This document shows, piece by piece, positions 1-10,140 of a stretch of DNA of 64,000 nt. Under the pieces are notes generated by a model. It ran no database searches. It was given only the letters and a program-made list of their open reading frames with translations, and was not told where the DNA came from. The DNA is from Camphora micrantha (lineage: Eukaryota > Streptophyta > Magnoliopsida > Laurales > Lauraceae). The position numbers and the translations under genes were made by a program. Location: assembly GCA_003546025.1 (NCBI GenBank), contig QPKB01000011.1, positions 12,693,180-12,757,179 of the forward strand, written 5' to 3'. How positions within the stretch are numbered: the first letter of the stretch is position 1; every line of letters begins with the position of its first letter.

Positions 1-2
1 AT

Positions 3-2742
3 GTCAGGGTCAGAGGAGGATATGAGTACTTCATCACTTTCAAAGATGAATACTCTAGATATGGATACATATACCTTATGCACCGCAAGTCCAAGGCTTT
101 TGAAAAGTTCAAAGAGTTTCGAGCGGAAGCGGAAAAGCAATTGGGTAAAAGTATCAAGACTCTTCGATCAGATCGAGGAGGGGAATATCTCTCTGCTGAT
201 TTTATGGGATACTTATCAGAAAATAGGATTTTATCCCAGTTGTCTGCTCTTGGTATGCCTCAACAGAATGGAGTAGTGGAAAGAAGGAACCGAACTCTTT
301 TAGATATGATCAGGTCTATGCTGAGTTTCTCAGGATTACCTATATCCTTTTGGGGATATGCTTTGGATACTGCGATATACATACTAAATCTTGTACCATC
401 TAAGTCTGTACTTAAGGGCCCGTTTGGCACTTTACTAATATAATCAAAGTTAAGTAAAGCCTCTATTTTTCAGACAAGTTGTCACATCAAATGCACTTTA
501 TTAAAAAATCCCCCCATCTTTTCCATACAAAAAGTCAAAAAGCAACTACTTTTATCTACTAAAATACAAAAAAACTCCACTTTTTCATACAAAAATTTCA
601 AAAAGATTCCATAACAAACAACTAAAAACAAAATACCATCATAATCCACTTATACTTTATTCTTTCTTCAAAATCAACTTTACTTGGCTTGACTATATTA
701 GTAGAGTTACCAAACTGGCCCTAAGACTCCCAGGGAGTTGTGATCCGGGCGAAAGCCTAGTCTACAGCATTTACACATTTGAGGTTGTCCGGCACACGTG
801 CTAAAGGTTAAGACGGATAAGTTGGAAACGAAGTCAGAAGTATGCACGTTTATAGGATATCCTAAGGGAACTAAAGGTTGGTTATTCTATAATCCCAGAG
901 AGCAGAAAGTGCTGGTGAGCACCAATGCGGTTTTTTCTGGAGGAAGATTATATGATAAACCGAAAATCTTTAGAAAATGTGATCTTGGAAGAGATTCAAG
1001 AGCAATCAATTTCTAATCCAAGTGAGACTGAACTTGAGGAAGAACCGCCCTTACCAGACCCAGTAGTTACACCAGTGCCTTGTCGTAGTGGAAGGATTGT
1101 CAGACCTCCTGACAGGTTCTCGTTCTTGGGAGACTCTTACGAGGCAATCCCGAAAGAACCGGAACAAGATTCCTGTAACTATGATGAAGCAATTAATGAC
1201 ATAGATTCGGGACGTTGGCAAGATGCTATGAAAGCTGAGATGGAGTCTATGTACTCCAATCAGGTCTGGAAACTTATGGACTTGCCTGCCAATATTAAAC
1301 CTATTGGGTGTAAGTGGGTCTACAAGAGAAAAAGAGAACCAGATGGTAGAGTGGAGACCTTTAAGGCCAGGCTTGTTGCGAAAGGATATACTCAGAAAAA
1401 AGGTATCGATTATGAGGAAACCTTCTTGCCGGTAGCCATGCTCAAGTCTATCCAAATACTTTTATCCATTACGGCTCATCTCGATTACGAGATTTGGCAA
1501 ATGGATGTCAAGACGGCGTTTCTCAACGGCCATCTTGAGGAAGACATCTATACGGTGCAACCGGACGGTTTTATAGCTAAAAACCAAGAGCAAAAGGTTT
1601 GCAAGTTGCAGAAGTCCATTTATGGATTGAAGCAGGCATCCCGAAGCTAGAACATCCGTTTTGACCAGGCAATCAAGTCATTTGGTTTTTGTCAAAATCC
1701 GGATGAGTCATGTGTACATGAAAAGTGAAGGTGACAGGGTAGTTTTTTTGGTTTTATATGTCGACGACATCCTTCTCCTCGGGAAAGACATAGGAATGTT
1801 GTCAACAGTGAAAGTTTAGTTGGCAAAAAATTTTGATATGAAGGACTTGGGAGAAGCTAGCTATATCCTAGGGATCAAAATCCATCGAGACCGAAAAAAT
1901 AGGATGATTAGCTTATCTCAAGCTGTATACATAGATTAGATACTGGTACGGTTTGCTATGCAAGACTCCAAAAAGGGTATTATACATTTCAGGCATAGAG
2001 TGCACCTTTAAGGATCAGTATCCCAAGACACCAGAGGAAAAGGAGCAGATGAGGTCGATACCATACGCTTCGGCCGTTGGTAACCTCATGTATGCTGTGC
2101 TATGTACTAGACAGGATATATGTCATGCAGTGTGCCTAGTCAGCAGATATCAGTCTAATCCAGGACCTGAACATTGGACTGCTGTAAAATGTATTCTCAA
2201 ATACTTGAGAAGGACTAGAGATTACATGTTGATTTATAGCAGTGATGAGCTTATTCTAGTCGGATACACAGATTCTGACTTCATGTCAGATAAGGATTTA
2301 AGGAAATCCACCTCTGGTTATGTGTTTATGCTTGGTGGAGGAGCTATTAGCTGGAGGAGTATAAAACAGGAATGTACCGCTGATTCCACTTTGGAGGCTG
2401 AATATGTAGCGGCTTGTGAAGCAACTAAGGAAGTAGTATGGCTCAAGAGATTCCTTATGGAACTTGAGGTGGTACCTTTGGCACAACAGCCGCTCACAGT
2501 TTACTGTGACAGCTGCGGGGCAATCTCTCAGTCCAAAGAGCCCAGAAGCCATAAAAGCCAAAAAGCATGTATAGAGGAAGTATCACTTAGTCAGAGAGAT
2601 TGTACAGAGAGGTGATATTGCTATTATCAAAATAGCCTCTGCGGACAATCTGGCAGATCCCTTTACTAAGCCTTTGACTACTAAAGTCTTTGAACAGCAT
2701 GTAGACGGGATGAGCATGAGATGCAACACTGACTGGCATTGA
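3..2742 (+). pseudogene. Copia-1 pol remnant (integrase, RT, RNase H)
   Basis: Integrase core is read from base 3: the second catalytic Asp sits in RSDRGGEYL and the catalytic Glu in NGVVERRNRT. The reading is cut at 412 by a MITE (416-721) and resumes at 725 in the conserved segment that ends with GYPKGTKGWLFYNP. A frameshift near 930 leads into RT (CKWVYKRKREPDG, WQMDVKTAFLNG, then YVDD at 1757-1768). RNase H follows from about 2040, with GYTDSDFMSD and STSGYVFMLGG. In-frame stops occur near 1650, 1819, 1937 and after 2560, with further frameshifts. The last recognisable stop is at 2740-2742, just before the polypurine tract. No functional protein can be made. Confidence 0.9.
416..721 (+). 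mobile_element. Tourist-like (PIF/Harbinger) MITE, copy 1
   Basis: A 306-bp AT-rich insertion splits the integrase reading frame of Copia-1. Its ends are inverted repeats (GGGCCCGTTTGGCAC on the left, GGGCCAGTTTGGTAAC read inward from the right, both running on to CTAATATA), and it is flanked by the 3-bp duplication TAA (413-415 and 722-724). A 3-bp TAA/TTA duplication and this type of end are the mark of PIF/Harbinger Tourist MITEs. It has no coding capacity. Related copies lie near 28220, 52562, 54431 and 54838. Confidence 0.88.
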
Positions 2743-2757
2743 ATCTAAGTGGGAGAT

Positions 2758-4421
2758 TGTTAAATTGTATGGACTCAATCCATCAGATGATGTAATAAAT
2801 TGATTAATTTCTTTATTTATCAATAATATCATGTTTTCCTTTCATGAGAAGAATGGTGTTTTATTACTTAATGCACATGACGAATACATATGACATAATG
2901 GTTCATGAGTTGAATCGGCTTCTATTAGTATATTAGATGTGATATATGTGTATGGATGAGATCTACACACGGGAGACATGTGTCACAAATCTTATACTTA
3001 AATATCTTTACAACCAGTGATGAAACTGGGCATCTCATCTGATAAGGTTGCAGCACTTTGATCACTATGAGATAGTATGATTTGTCTCAATCATCAGAAT
3101 ATAAGATTCTGGATCACGGTGATAATACATTGGATGTATTAAAGGACCATGAGAAGCACCTTATGGAATATTGTCTCGAGTTTAAGGTTTGCTCTCATAA
3201 TTTCCTAGCAATAGGCTCTCAATTCTAAGATATTGATGAACTTAAGTTTCTATCTATTCATTTGTTTTGAGTCACCAATGAGTGAGGCCAACTATAGGTT
3301 AACACCTCGGTGCCTTGGGTAGGTGGTAGTAGGAATGTGGGAACACGCAATGGTCAAGACGGAATCTATCTTAACTATCCCCTTGTGCCAATTAATGGAT
3401 TTGTCATTAGTAAGTGCGCACCCATCTCAATTAAGAGTTAATTGGATGGTACTAATGATCACTGTGATTAATTGGATCTTAAGGATAATAAGATGTGAAT
3501 TTAAATTGGTGGGACAGTTTTAGTCCAATTAATCCATGGATATTGATAGAGGGGCCTACTTGTGGTAATCGGAAAGTTTAGGGTCTTCATTGTAATTCAT
3601 TCCTAAGACTGGAGTGCAATTGCATTTATACAGTAGTGTTATTTGCAATTAACTGTGGGCCCGGATTGCACATGAGATGTGGGGTCGAGGTGTCCCAGTT
3701 GGAGCTAACTTTCTATAGAATCCCTAGTGGTCCCCACGCGAGCCCAAGTTATTAGAAAGATACTAATCCTACTTGAACTCAAAAAGGAAGGAATTAGAAA
3801 GTTACTATTTCTATTTGAAGTAAGACTTCTAATAGTGGTAATAGTAGGAAGAGAAAGTTACTAATTATTTTGGAAGTAGGACTTCTAATTAGTTATTAGT
3901 AAGAGAAGTTGCAAAGGGCTATAAAAAGGGGAAGCACATCCTTGGATGTCCAACAAGGAGAAACACGCCCAGCCCTCTTCTTTGTGCAAGTGTTGCACAA
4001 GTTCTCTCCTCTCTTTCTCTTCTAGTTCCTTGGAGTTTCTAGTTGAGTTTTCTCTTGAAGTTTCCACCATCTGCCTTGAGAAAAGAGATCTGATAGCGGG
4101 TCATAGAGTGGAAGATAACAAGGTCTCGGAGATCCCAAATTGCTTCAAGAAGAGTTCTTGATCAAATTAATTATCTTCTTCTCCATTAGAGCACTACCGG
4201 GCTCCAAAGGTATAATCTGCTTCATTATCTGTTGTGGGTTATTTTGGTTGCATGGTGTTGCTGATTTCTATCTATTAGATAGAGTTTATTGCTGTACATG
4301 ATTGATGAGATTGAGTGATTGCATCCTGGATGTGGTTTATGGCCTTATGGGTACTTGATCCCTAAGTCAAGTGGGTCAAAAGTTTTAAAAACCTATCCAC
4401 AAGGCCCACTTATTTCCAACA
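2758..4421 (+). repeat. 3' LTR of Copia-1
   Basis: Starts TGTTAAATTG directly after the purine-rich tract AAGTGGGAGAT and ends TTTCCAACA, so it has the TGTT...AACA ends expected of a copia LTR. Length is 1664 bp. The element ends here because sequence after 4421 shows no further LTR character. No second copy lies in the window, so the right boundary rests on the terminal motif. Confidence 0.78.
3920..3927 (+). promoter_or_regulatory. Putative TATA box in Copia-1 LTR
   Basis: TATAAAAA followed by GGGG, about 1160 bp into the LTR and about 500 bp before its end, is where the U3/R boundary of a copia promoter would be expected. CT-rich sequence downstream fits an LTR leader. Position and motif only. 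Confidence 0.5.
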
Positions 4422-7324
4422 GTACATGACACAGATACAACATCAGTCGTACCTATGTATGTACCCAGATAACAATGGGACATCAACCGAAACTCTATCT
4501 AACATCGGACTTGCATGAGCTATTGAGTATAAGATGGATAGATGCATTTCCAAACTATCCGAACTGGACAATTCAAGAATCGCATACGACAAAGTTCGAA
4601 TGTACATCACAAGAACAACGAATCTAGTCAAAGACCTAATCCATCGCGTCAAGGATTACCGAACAGATGTCGTACACAATTCTCGAATGGGTCTAAGTTT
4701 CACTAATGTATGCAAATGAATAAAAGTTGCAGTGGAAGGTTCAAAACCAATGAATTCTTCAAATATAAAACCATCTATAGCAGTTCTAAATTAAGGGTCA
4801 ATGTGGAATAGGTAAATGAGCCTTTATAATTGTAATGTTGCATCCAAGACCACACAAAGTTAAAGAAAGTGGATTATCACATAACCCAATTGAACACTGT
4901 ATCCAAACACAAAATAAAAGCAAATGAATAACACCAAATGCAGACATTCCCCAGACAATCATTCTCATTAAACAACAAAATTTCAGAAACAAAAGGGGTT
5001 TTCCCTTCCCAAAAGTTAAAATCCAATTTTCATTTCAGAAGCACCATTGTTTATATAAATTGAATGAGTTAAACACTAATCAAACCACTCAGCTCAATGA
5101 TTAGGGGAAATTTTCAAATAACTCAGCCATGTCTTATTTCAAATCCCCCCCAACTCGAACACAAACACGCGAGCAACAATTTGAGAAGAAACACCAAATA
5201 ATACAATGGACTGTTCCTCCATGAGGATTTTTAAACCATAAGGTAGTGGGCAATATGGTGTTAGGCCAACTACAACAACCTTGAGGAAATTGTAACTTAC
5301 TAACTCCCTCAAAGTTTAAATTCCAAGATGTACTGTATAAACATAAGGAAATCCAACCAAAAAGTAATAGAGGACTCAAACAATCCAAGAAATAAGTCAA
5401 CTAACCTCAATAGGCTGAGATAAAAATCTTCCCCAACTGAAGGTTTCAAAGGTTGACCTCTAGGGATGGGTGTGTACATGCTCTGTTCACTTTCAATGAG
5501 AGTTTTTACCTTAATCAATAAAGAAAAATGTTTCTTGATATAAACAGGTAATATATCAACTGTAATTAGTAAGTGCCAATCTTAAATAACAGCAAAAACA
5601 ATTCATCCATGATTACCACAAAACAAAAGACACTCGTACAAACTATTTTTACAAAGAAACTTCATAAAAAAGAGATTCAAAGTGAATCATAATAGAGCTT
5701 CAGCAGAAAACCATAGGCAAAGATTAAAGCATGGGATGGATGAAATTTAAAAACAATCCCAGGTGAGAAAAGATCAAGTGGTTCGTCGTTTGTCATTTTA
5801 ATATTATGTGAAGTGTTAAGTTATAAATAAATCTTCTATAATTGTAATTGGAGTGATTTGTATTTATGATCATTCCATTAGCCACATGAAGTGATGAACA
5901 TCACACTAGCCTTTCAAAAGTCAAACATCTCTAGGATTGATGCAAGATACAATTAAATCATCATATTCACACATTTTTAGTGTTTTCCTATTATGTTTAT
6001 TTTCTTTTGTCCAATCAGTTGTATGATTTTTTATTTTATTTTTTTGAAGAATGACAGTATGACACAGATTGGCATTGGCAAAGCCAACTCGTCCTGATCC
6101 TAACTAGCACAAAGACTAGCACCAAGATTTAAAAGCTTGGTTGAAACTCCCTATCAGGTACAAGAGGAAAAAAAAAAAAAAAAAAAAACAAACAATACTC
6201 ATTGGCTGTTCCATTGGCTTGAGGACTGGGTAGAGTGTAGATCACCTCCTTCTCAATAAAATGTGTTGCAAGAAAAATTTGGCTTTCTATCCTTGCATGG
6301 TTTGAGGTGTATCAGGTCCCCCAACAAAGTCTACTTTCCCATTTATCATCTTGGAGGTTTGGATTTATGAAGAAATGGAGAAAGATCCTACTCATGTTCT
6401 CCTACTAAGAAAAACTCCCATCTTATACAAGTCATAGACATCAAGAGTACAATGCCATATCATGGGAGTGCACCAACTTTTGATGGCTATACTCACCCAA
6501 AAGATTTTTCATGAAAAAACACCATTTCCCATGATCCCCATTTCTTAAAAGTCTAGCTGGCAGCATTTTCATGTGAAACAATCCACCAAACCAAACAGAA
6601 AAAAGAAATCCAATCAAGCAATTAATAAAATAAGAGACTTTACCCAAATACACACCAAACGAACCTACACTACTATTAAAAAAAATTTGGGGTTCTACAA
6701 ATGGGTCTTTTTGAGTCGAAGAGATGTAGCAGATGGAAAGACAAAAATGAGAAGTGTACTGAAAAAAAATAAAATAAAGATGATGGCACTAGCAGATTAA
6801 TTGTCTGGATCACTAGGCCTTGAGCGAGCGGTTGAGCCCACTTCTGTGGATTGGCCTTTTATCGGTATTTATTATGTGGAGCAATCAAGATGCTATGATT
6901 TTGCCATTAAGAACCTCATTTTTTTCTCTTTTATTTCAGAAAGATTTTTATTTAGCATGCTGTGGGGAACGAACTTGTTGATGGGGATGCAAATGGGTCG
7001 AGTCCATGGATCTGGACGTGATTTGTCATTATAATAAATATATATATATATATATATATATACTTGTCCATGTCACTTTGGTGGTGTCCTAGTATGGACT
7101 TGACTGAACACAGATCGGACACAGACCCAGACCCAGTAGTCGTCATGGACCCACCCAGATTATTTGGGTTCAGTCCTTTATGTAAATCGTTAAAGAGGTC
7201 TATTGACATCCTCACTTGTTGACAATGAAATGAATTGTGTGAGTTCATTGTTAGATTACCTAAATCATGATGCTATTTTTTATTACAAATGCAAATTATT
7301 CATTTTTTTTCTGCCTCTTGGCAG
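4422..7324. other. No recognised gene; AT-rich unique-looking sequence
   Basis: No reading frame here has codon structure or motifs that I recognise. It holds a poly(A) run near 6172-6188, T- and A-rich tracts, and a (TA)n run at 7038-7062. It could be intron or flank of the exon-like segment that follows, but no splice partner could be identified. Confidence 0.5.
7038..7062. repeat. (TA)n microsatellite
   Basis: An uninterrupted run of about 12 TA units. Confidence 0.9.
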
Positions 7325-7583
7325 CAGCATAATGTTATCAATTCCAGTATGCTCCAGTGAAGATGTTTCTGGTGGTGAAGAAGACCAAGGTAGATCCAGC
7401 GATGATTCTCCAGCATCAGATGTGGGCTCTGGACACCCTCTGGCTGATAAAAATGAGCCTTCAAGGCCCCAAAATGTGGATTGCTATAGAAATGTTGGTT
7501 TGGTTCAAAGCCACAGCTCTTCCTTCAGCCCAGAAGAACGACTACAGCAGCAAGATCCTCCTACTAGTTTGTCAACCATTCCG
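7325..7583 (+). CDS. Isolated exon candidate, possibly GBF-interacting-protein-like
   Basis: A 259-bp open segment is bounded by a pyrimidine-rich tract ending in an AG acceptor (7323-7324) and by a strong donor GTGAGT at 7584. The encoded stretch is hydrophilic and Ser/Gln/Pro-rich, with an acidic part (SEDVSGGEEDQGRSSDD) and the segment NVGLVQSHSSSFSPEERLQ followed by QQDPP. The last part recalls a low-complexity region of plant GBF-interacting protein 1-like proteins; that is memory-based and weak. No neighbouring exon was found: a hAT element begins 335 bp downstream and a copia LTR lies upstream. It may be one exon of a gene with very long introns, or a stranded gene fragment. Confidence 0.4.
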
Positions 7584-7910
7584 GTGAGTAGTTACCATGC
7601 CTTGCAAGTCATGTTCTCAATAGTACTATTAGGGGAATTTTATTGCCAACAGGGGTAAGATCTTTTTTTTTGTAGTCCGTGCATTTAATGACTTCAACAA
7701 TTACTGAATTTATTCATACTGAACTACTATGATATGGACAATTCTAAATTGAAAGCATGATCTGAATGTTTTTGGAAAATGGATGGTATTTGCTCCACCG
7801 CACAACACATAAATAAAAACATTAGGTGTACAACTTCTTCTTCTTCTTTTTTAACATCCCCAGACCAATTTCGTAATTAGTGTTAATATGATGTGAGGAA
7901 ATAAAACAGC
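7584..7910. other. Possible intron start; nothing else seen
   Basis: Follows the donor of the exon candidate; T-rich, with no motif, up to the target-site duplication of the hAT element. Confidence 0.4.
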
Positions 7911-7918
7911 GTCTTACT

Positions 7919-8700
7919 CAAGGATGAAAATAGCGGTAGCGGCGGGCGTAGCGGCCTGCCGCCAAAACGCTACATAGCGGGCGATACGTAGCGTAGCGGC
8001 GCTACGTAGCGGCGTAGCGGTGCGATTTGGAAAAATCGTCAAAAAAATATGAAAAAATTCTAGAAAATCTAGAATATTGGAAAATGAGAGAAAATGTATT
8101 TTTTTTGCAAAAGTAACTAAGGTAAGGGGGCGTAGCGGTCCCCTCACTGTATAAGGTCCTGTATCGCTGTCTAAATAGAAAATAATAGTAATGATCATTT
8201 TTTTCACATGTGTTCATGTTCCTTAGTTATGCTAACTTAGAAACTAATGAAAGGCTTATAAAAGAAGAAACTATGTCATGAAGTCAAGACTTAAGAGTAC
8301 CTAGAGAAAAAAATACATCTACCAAAGGGGGTGTCTAATAGGATGTACTTAGAGAAGAATCATTGAGAATAACTCTTTGTATCGACTGTAATAAGGCAAG
8401 ATAATGTGCTTTTTGGTGTTCTTTTAAACATAAAAGAGTAGAAGAGTTGTGTAAAAATGTTATTTGGAGAGAAGAAAAAAAAAAGTCTTATTATGCATTT
8501 TAAAAAAATTTGAAAAATAGAAATTTTCTCACCCCGTAGCGGCCCCGTAGCGGCCCGTAGCGGACGTAGCGGCCCCGTAGCGGACGTAGCGGCCGCTACG
8601 GGTGTGGCGGCCGATAAATCGGCCGTAGCGTAGCGGTGGCGGCCGCTACGGCCGATATAGCGGCCGCTACGCTACGTAGCGGCCGCTATTTTCATCCATG
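7919..8700. mobile_element. Non-autonomous hAT element with GTAGCGG subterminal arrays
   Basis: A 782-bp element flanked by a perfect 8-bp duplication GTCTTACT (7911-7918 and 8701-8708). Terminal inverted repeats CAAGGATGAAAATAGCGG and CATGGATGAAAATAGCGG match at 17 of 18 positions. An 8-bp TSD with CA(A/T)GG ends is diagnostic of hAT. Both subterminal parts are packed with GTAGCGG or its complement: about 8 copies on the left (7930-8135) and at least 10 on the right (8535-8690), some as palindromes. The middle is AT-rich and non-coding, so it must rely on a transposase elsewhere. The perfect TSD suggests a fairly recent insertion. Confidence 0.92.
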
Positions 8701-9290
8701 GTCTTACTTGATTTTCATGCCACCTCAAGTCATCTCTGCATTTTTCCAACCTCTTTTTTGTGGAGCTTTGGAGAGTTGAAGGCTTTGATGAAGGGGGAGA
8801 AGGATGGTCATGCTTGGAGATAATACACTACTGATTTCACTTAACAGAACAGATTGTTTTTTCCGCCTATTTTGTTAAATCTTCTATTTTATATTTTGTT
8901 CTACATGTCGATTTTTGTCTTCTGTAGTGATTTCTTCTTGTTTACAAATATGATGTAATAAAAAAAAGTGCGTTTTAGAGGGGCTGTTAGTAGGAGATTC
9001 GAGAAATGAAAAGGGAAAATGAGCAGAAAACAAACAATAAGAAGACAAAAAAAAAAACAAAAAAAACATCCACATAAATAAAAAAAACCAAGATATATAC
9101 ACAATTCTTCAACAAGACCCAAAAACCAATCAAAGAACATAAACAAAATCCTATCTCTCCATCAATACTATCCAAAAAGTTAAACAAAACCAAACAAACA
9201 ACATAAACAAAATCCTAAGCAGCTCAAACACAAACAAAAACAAAATCTACACATACCATCGTCTCAGACTCCTTCAAATGGGGAAAAGGA

Positions 9291-9351
9291 CCGAAGAGGG
9301 TTTGTGTAGAGGCAGTAGGTGATGAAACCGAAGAGGGTTTGTGTAGAGGCA
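9291..9351. repeat. 37-bp tandem duplication
   Basis: CCGAAGAGGGTTTGTGTAG begins at 9291 and again at 9328; the second unit is partial. Confidence 0.85.
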
Positions 9352-9447
9352 ACAATCGACAATCTTGGTGCGAGCTAGGGCTTCCTAGATACACAAAAAA
9401 AGAAGGAGCGAGAGAAATGGGAAAAAAAATCTGTAAGTATAAATCAG

Positions 9448-9600
9448 GAAAGAGAGAGAGGGAGAGGGAGAACCGGTGGCGGCTCCGGCGCAGGGAGAGA
9501 GAGAGAGAGAACCGACAGCGGCTCCGGCGCGCGGGAGGGCAAAGTGCAAAGCGAGAGGGAGAGGGAGGGAGGGAGGGAGAGGGAGAGAGAGCCGGTGGCG
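9448..9600. repeat. GA-rich low-complexity tract
   Basis: Runs of GAGAGA and GGGAGG alternate with GGCGGCTCCGGCGC blocks. They generate long but meaningless frames on both strands. Confidence 0.85.
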
Positions 9601-9835
9601 GCTTTGGCAATGGCGTGGCAGGTACAGTGGGAGGGCACAGTTTGGGCGCGGGAGGGCAGAGCACAGAAGGGGAAAAAACAGAGGGAAGGAAAAACTGAAG
9701 AAGAAAAGGTGGGTGGGCTTTGGCGTGTAAATAAGGACCATTAGCGACCGCTATGGCGGCTAATGGTCCCTTTTGCCACCGCCACAAGCGGCTGCCCGCG
9801 TTTTTCCTTCGCCAATAACAACAATTTTAGTAGTG

Positions 9836-10140
9836 TCAACACAATAAACTTGGCGGACATTAATGAGAAAACACATTGCACATTGTTCTATAGAGCTATC
9901 TGAAAAGTCTGTGGATGGTAGTAACAAATGCAAAGATTATTAGTGGGGGAAGTGACTAAGTTCTCTCCTCAAGTTGGATTAGGCAAGGCTTGTTTTGAGC
10001 TCTTATTTATTGGCTTTGTTAATGAACAAGCCAACCTAAGATATCGAACTCTAATATAGAAAGTTCCTTGTTATTGTTGTTTAGAGATAATATGATACTC
10101 ATTACTTCAATAAGAAAGTAAGGAAATGATAATTAGAAAC
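9836..10140. other. No feature seen
   Basis: AT-rich sequence between the possible CACTA end and dispersed repeat copy A; no motif or frame recognised. Confidence 0.5.

Larger units (their letters stand above)
1..4421 (+). mobile_element. Ty1/copia retrotransposon Copia-1, 3' portion
   Basis: The window opens inside the integrase of a copia element. Integrase, reverse transcriptase and RNase H follow in copia order, then a polypurine tract (2746-2757) and one long terminal repeat to 4421. The 5' LTR, gag and protease lie outside the window, so the target-site duplication cannot be tested. A long LTR (1664 bp) together with this pol type suggests the TAR/Angela part of the family, which is an inference from memory. 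Frameshifts, stop codons and a MITE insertion show a dead copy. Confidence 0.9.
8826..9835. mobile_element. Possible CACTA-type element remnant
   Basis: The right end, read inward from 9835, is CACTACTAAAATTGTTG, followed by a subterminal palindrome around 9735-9770 built on GGACCATTAGC and GCTAATGGTCC. This end type and the GCC-rich subterminal repeats are familiar from plant CACTA elements. The left end CACTACTGATTTC at 8826 is only a short match, and the 3-bp flanks (ATA, TCA) do not agree, so the left boundary is weak. The interior is A-rich, then GA-rich; the long proline/serine frames there are low-complexity artefacts. Confidence 0.42.

Noticed and set aside
4534..4719. 61-residue plus-strand frame after Copia-1
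   Set aside because: Both strands are open here, length is near random expectation, no motif.
9224..9787. Long proline/serine-rich minus-strand frame (187 residues) and its plus-strand partners
   Set aside because: They arise from a GA-rich low-complexity tract open in several frames on both strands; no start context, domain or splice site.
8826..9835. Confident call of a complete CACTA element
   Set aside because: Only the right end is convincing; the flanking 3-bp sequences do not match and the left end is a short coincidence-level match.
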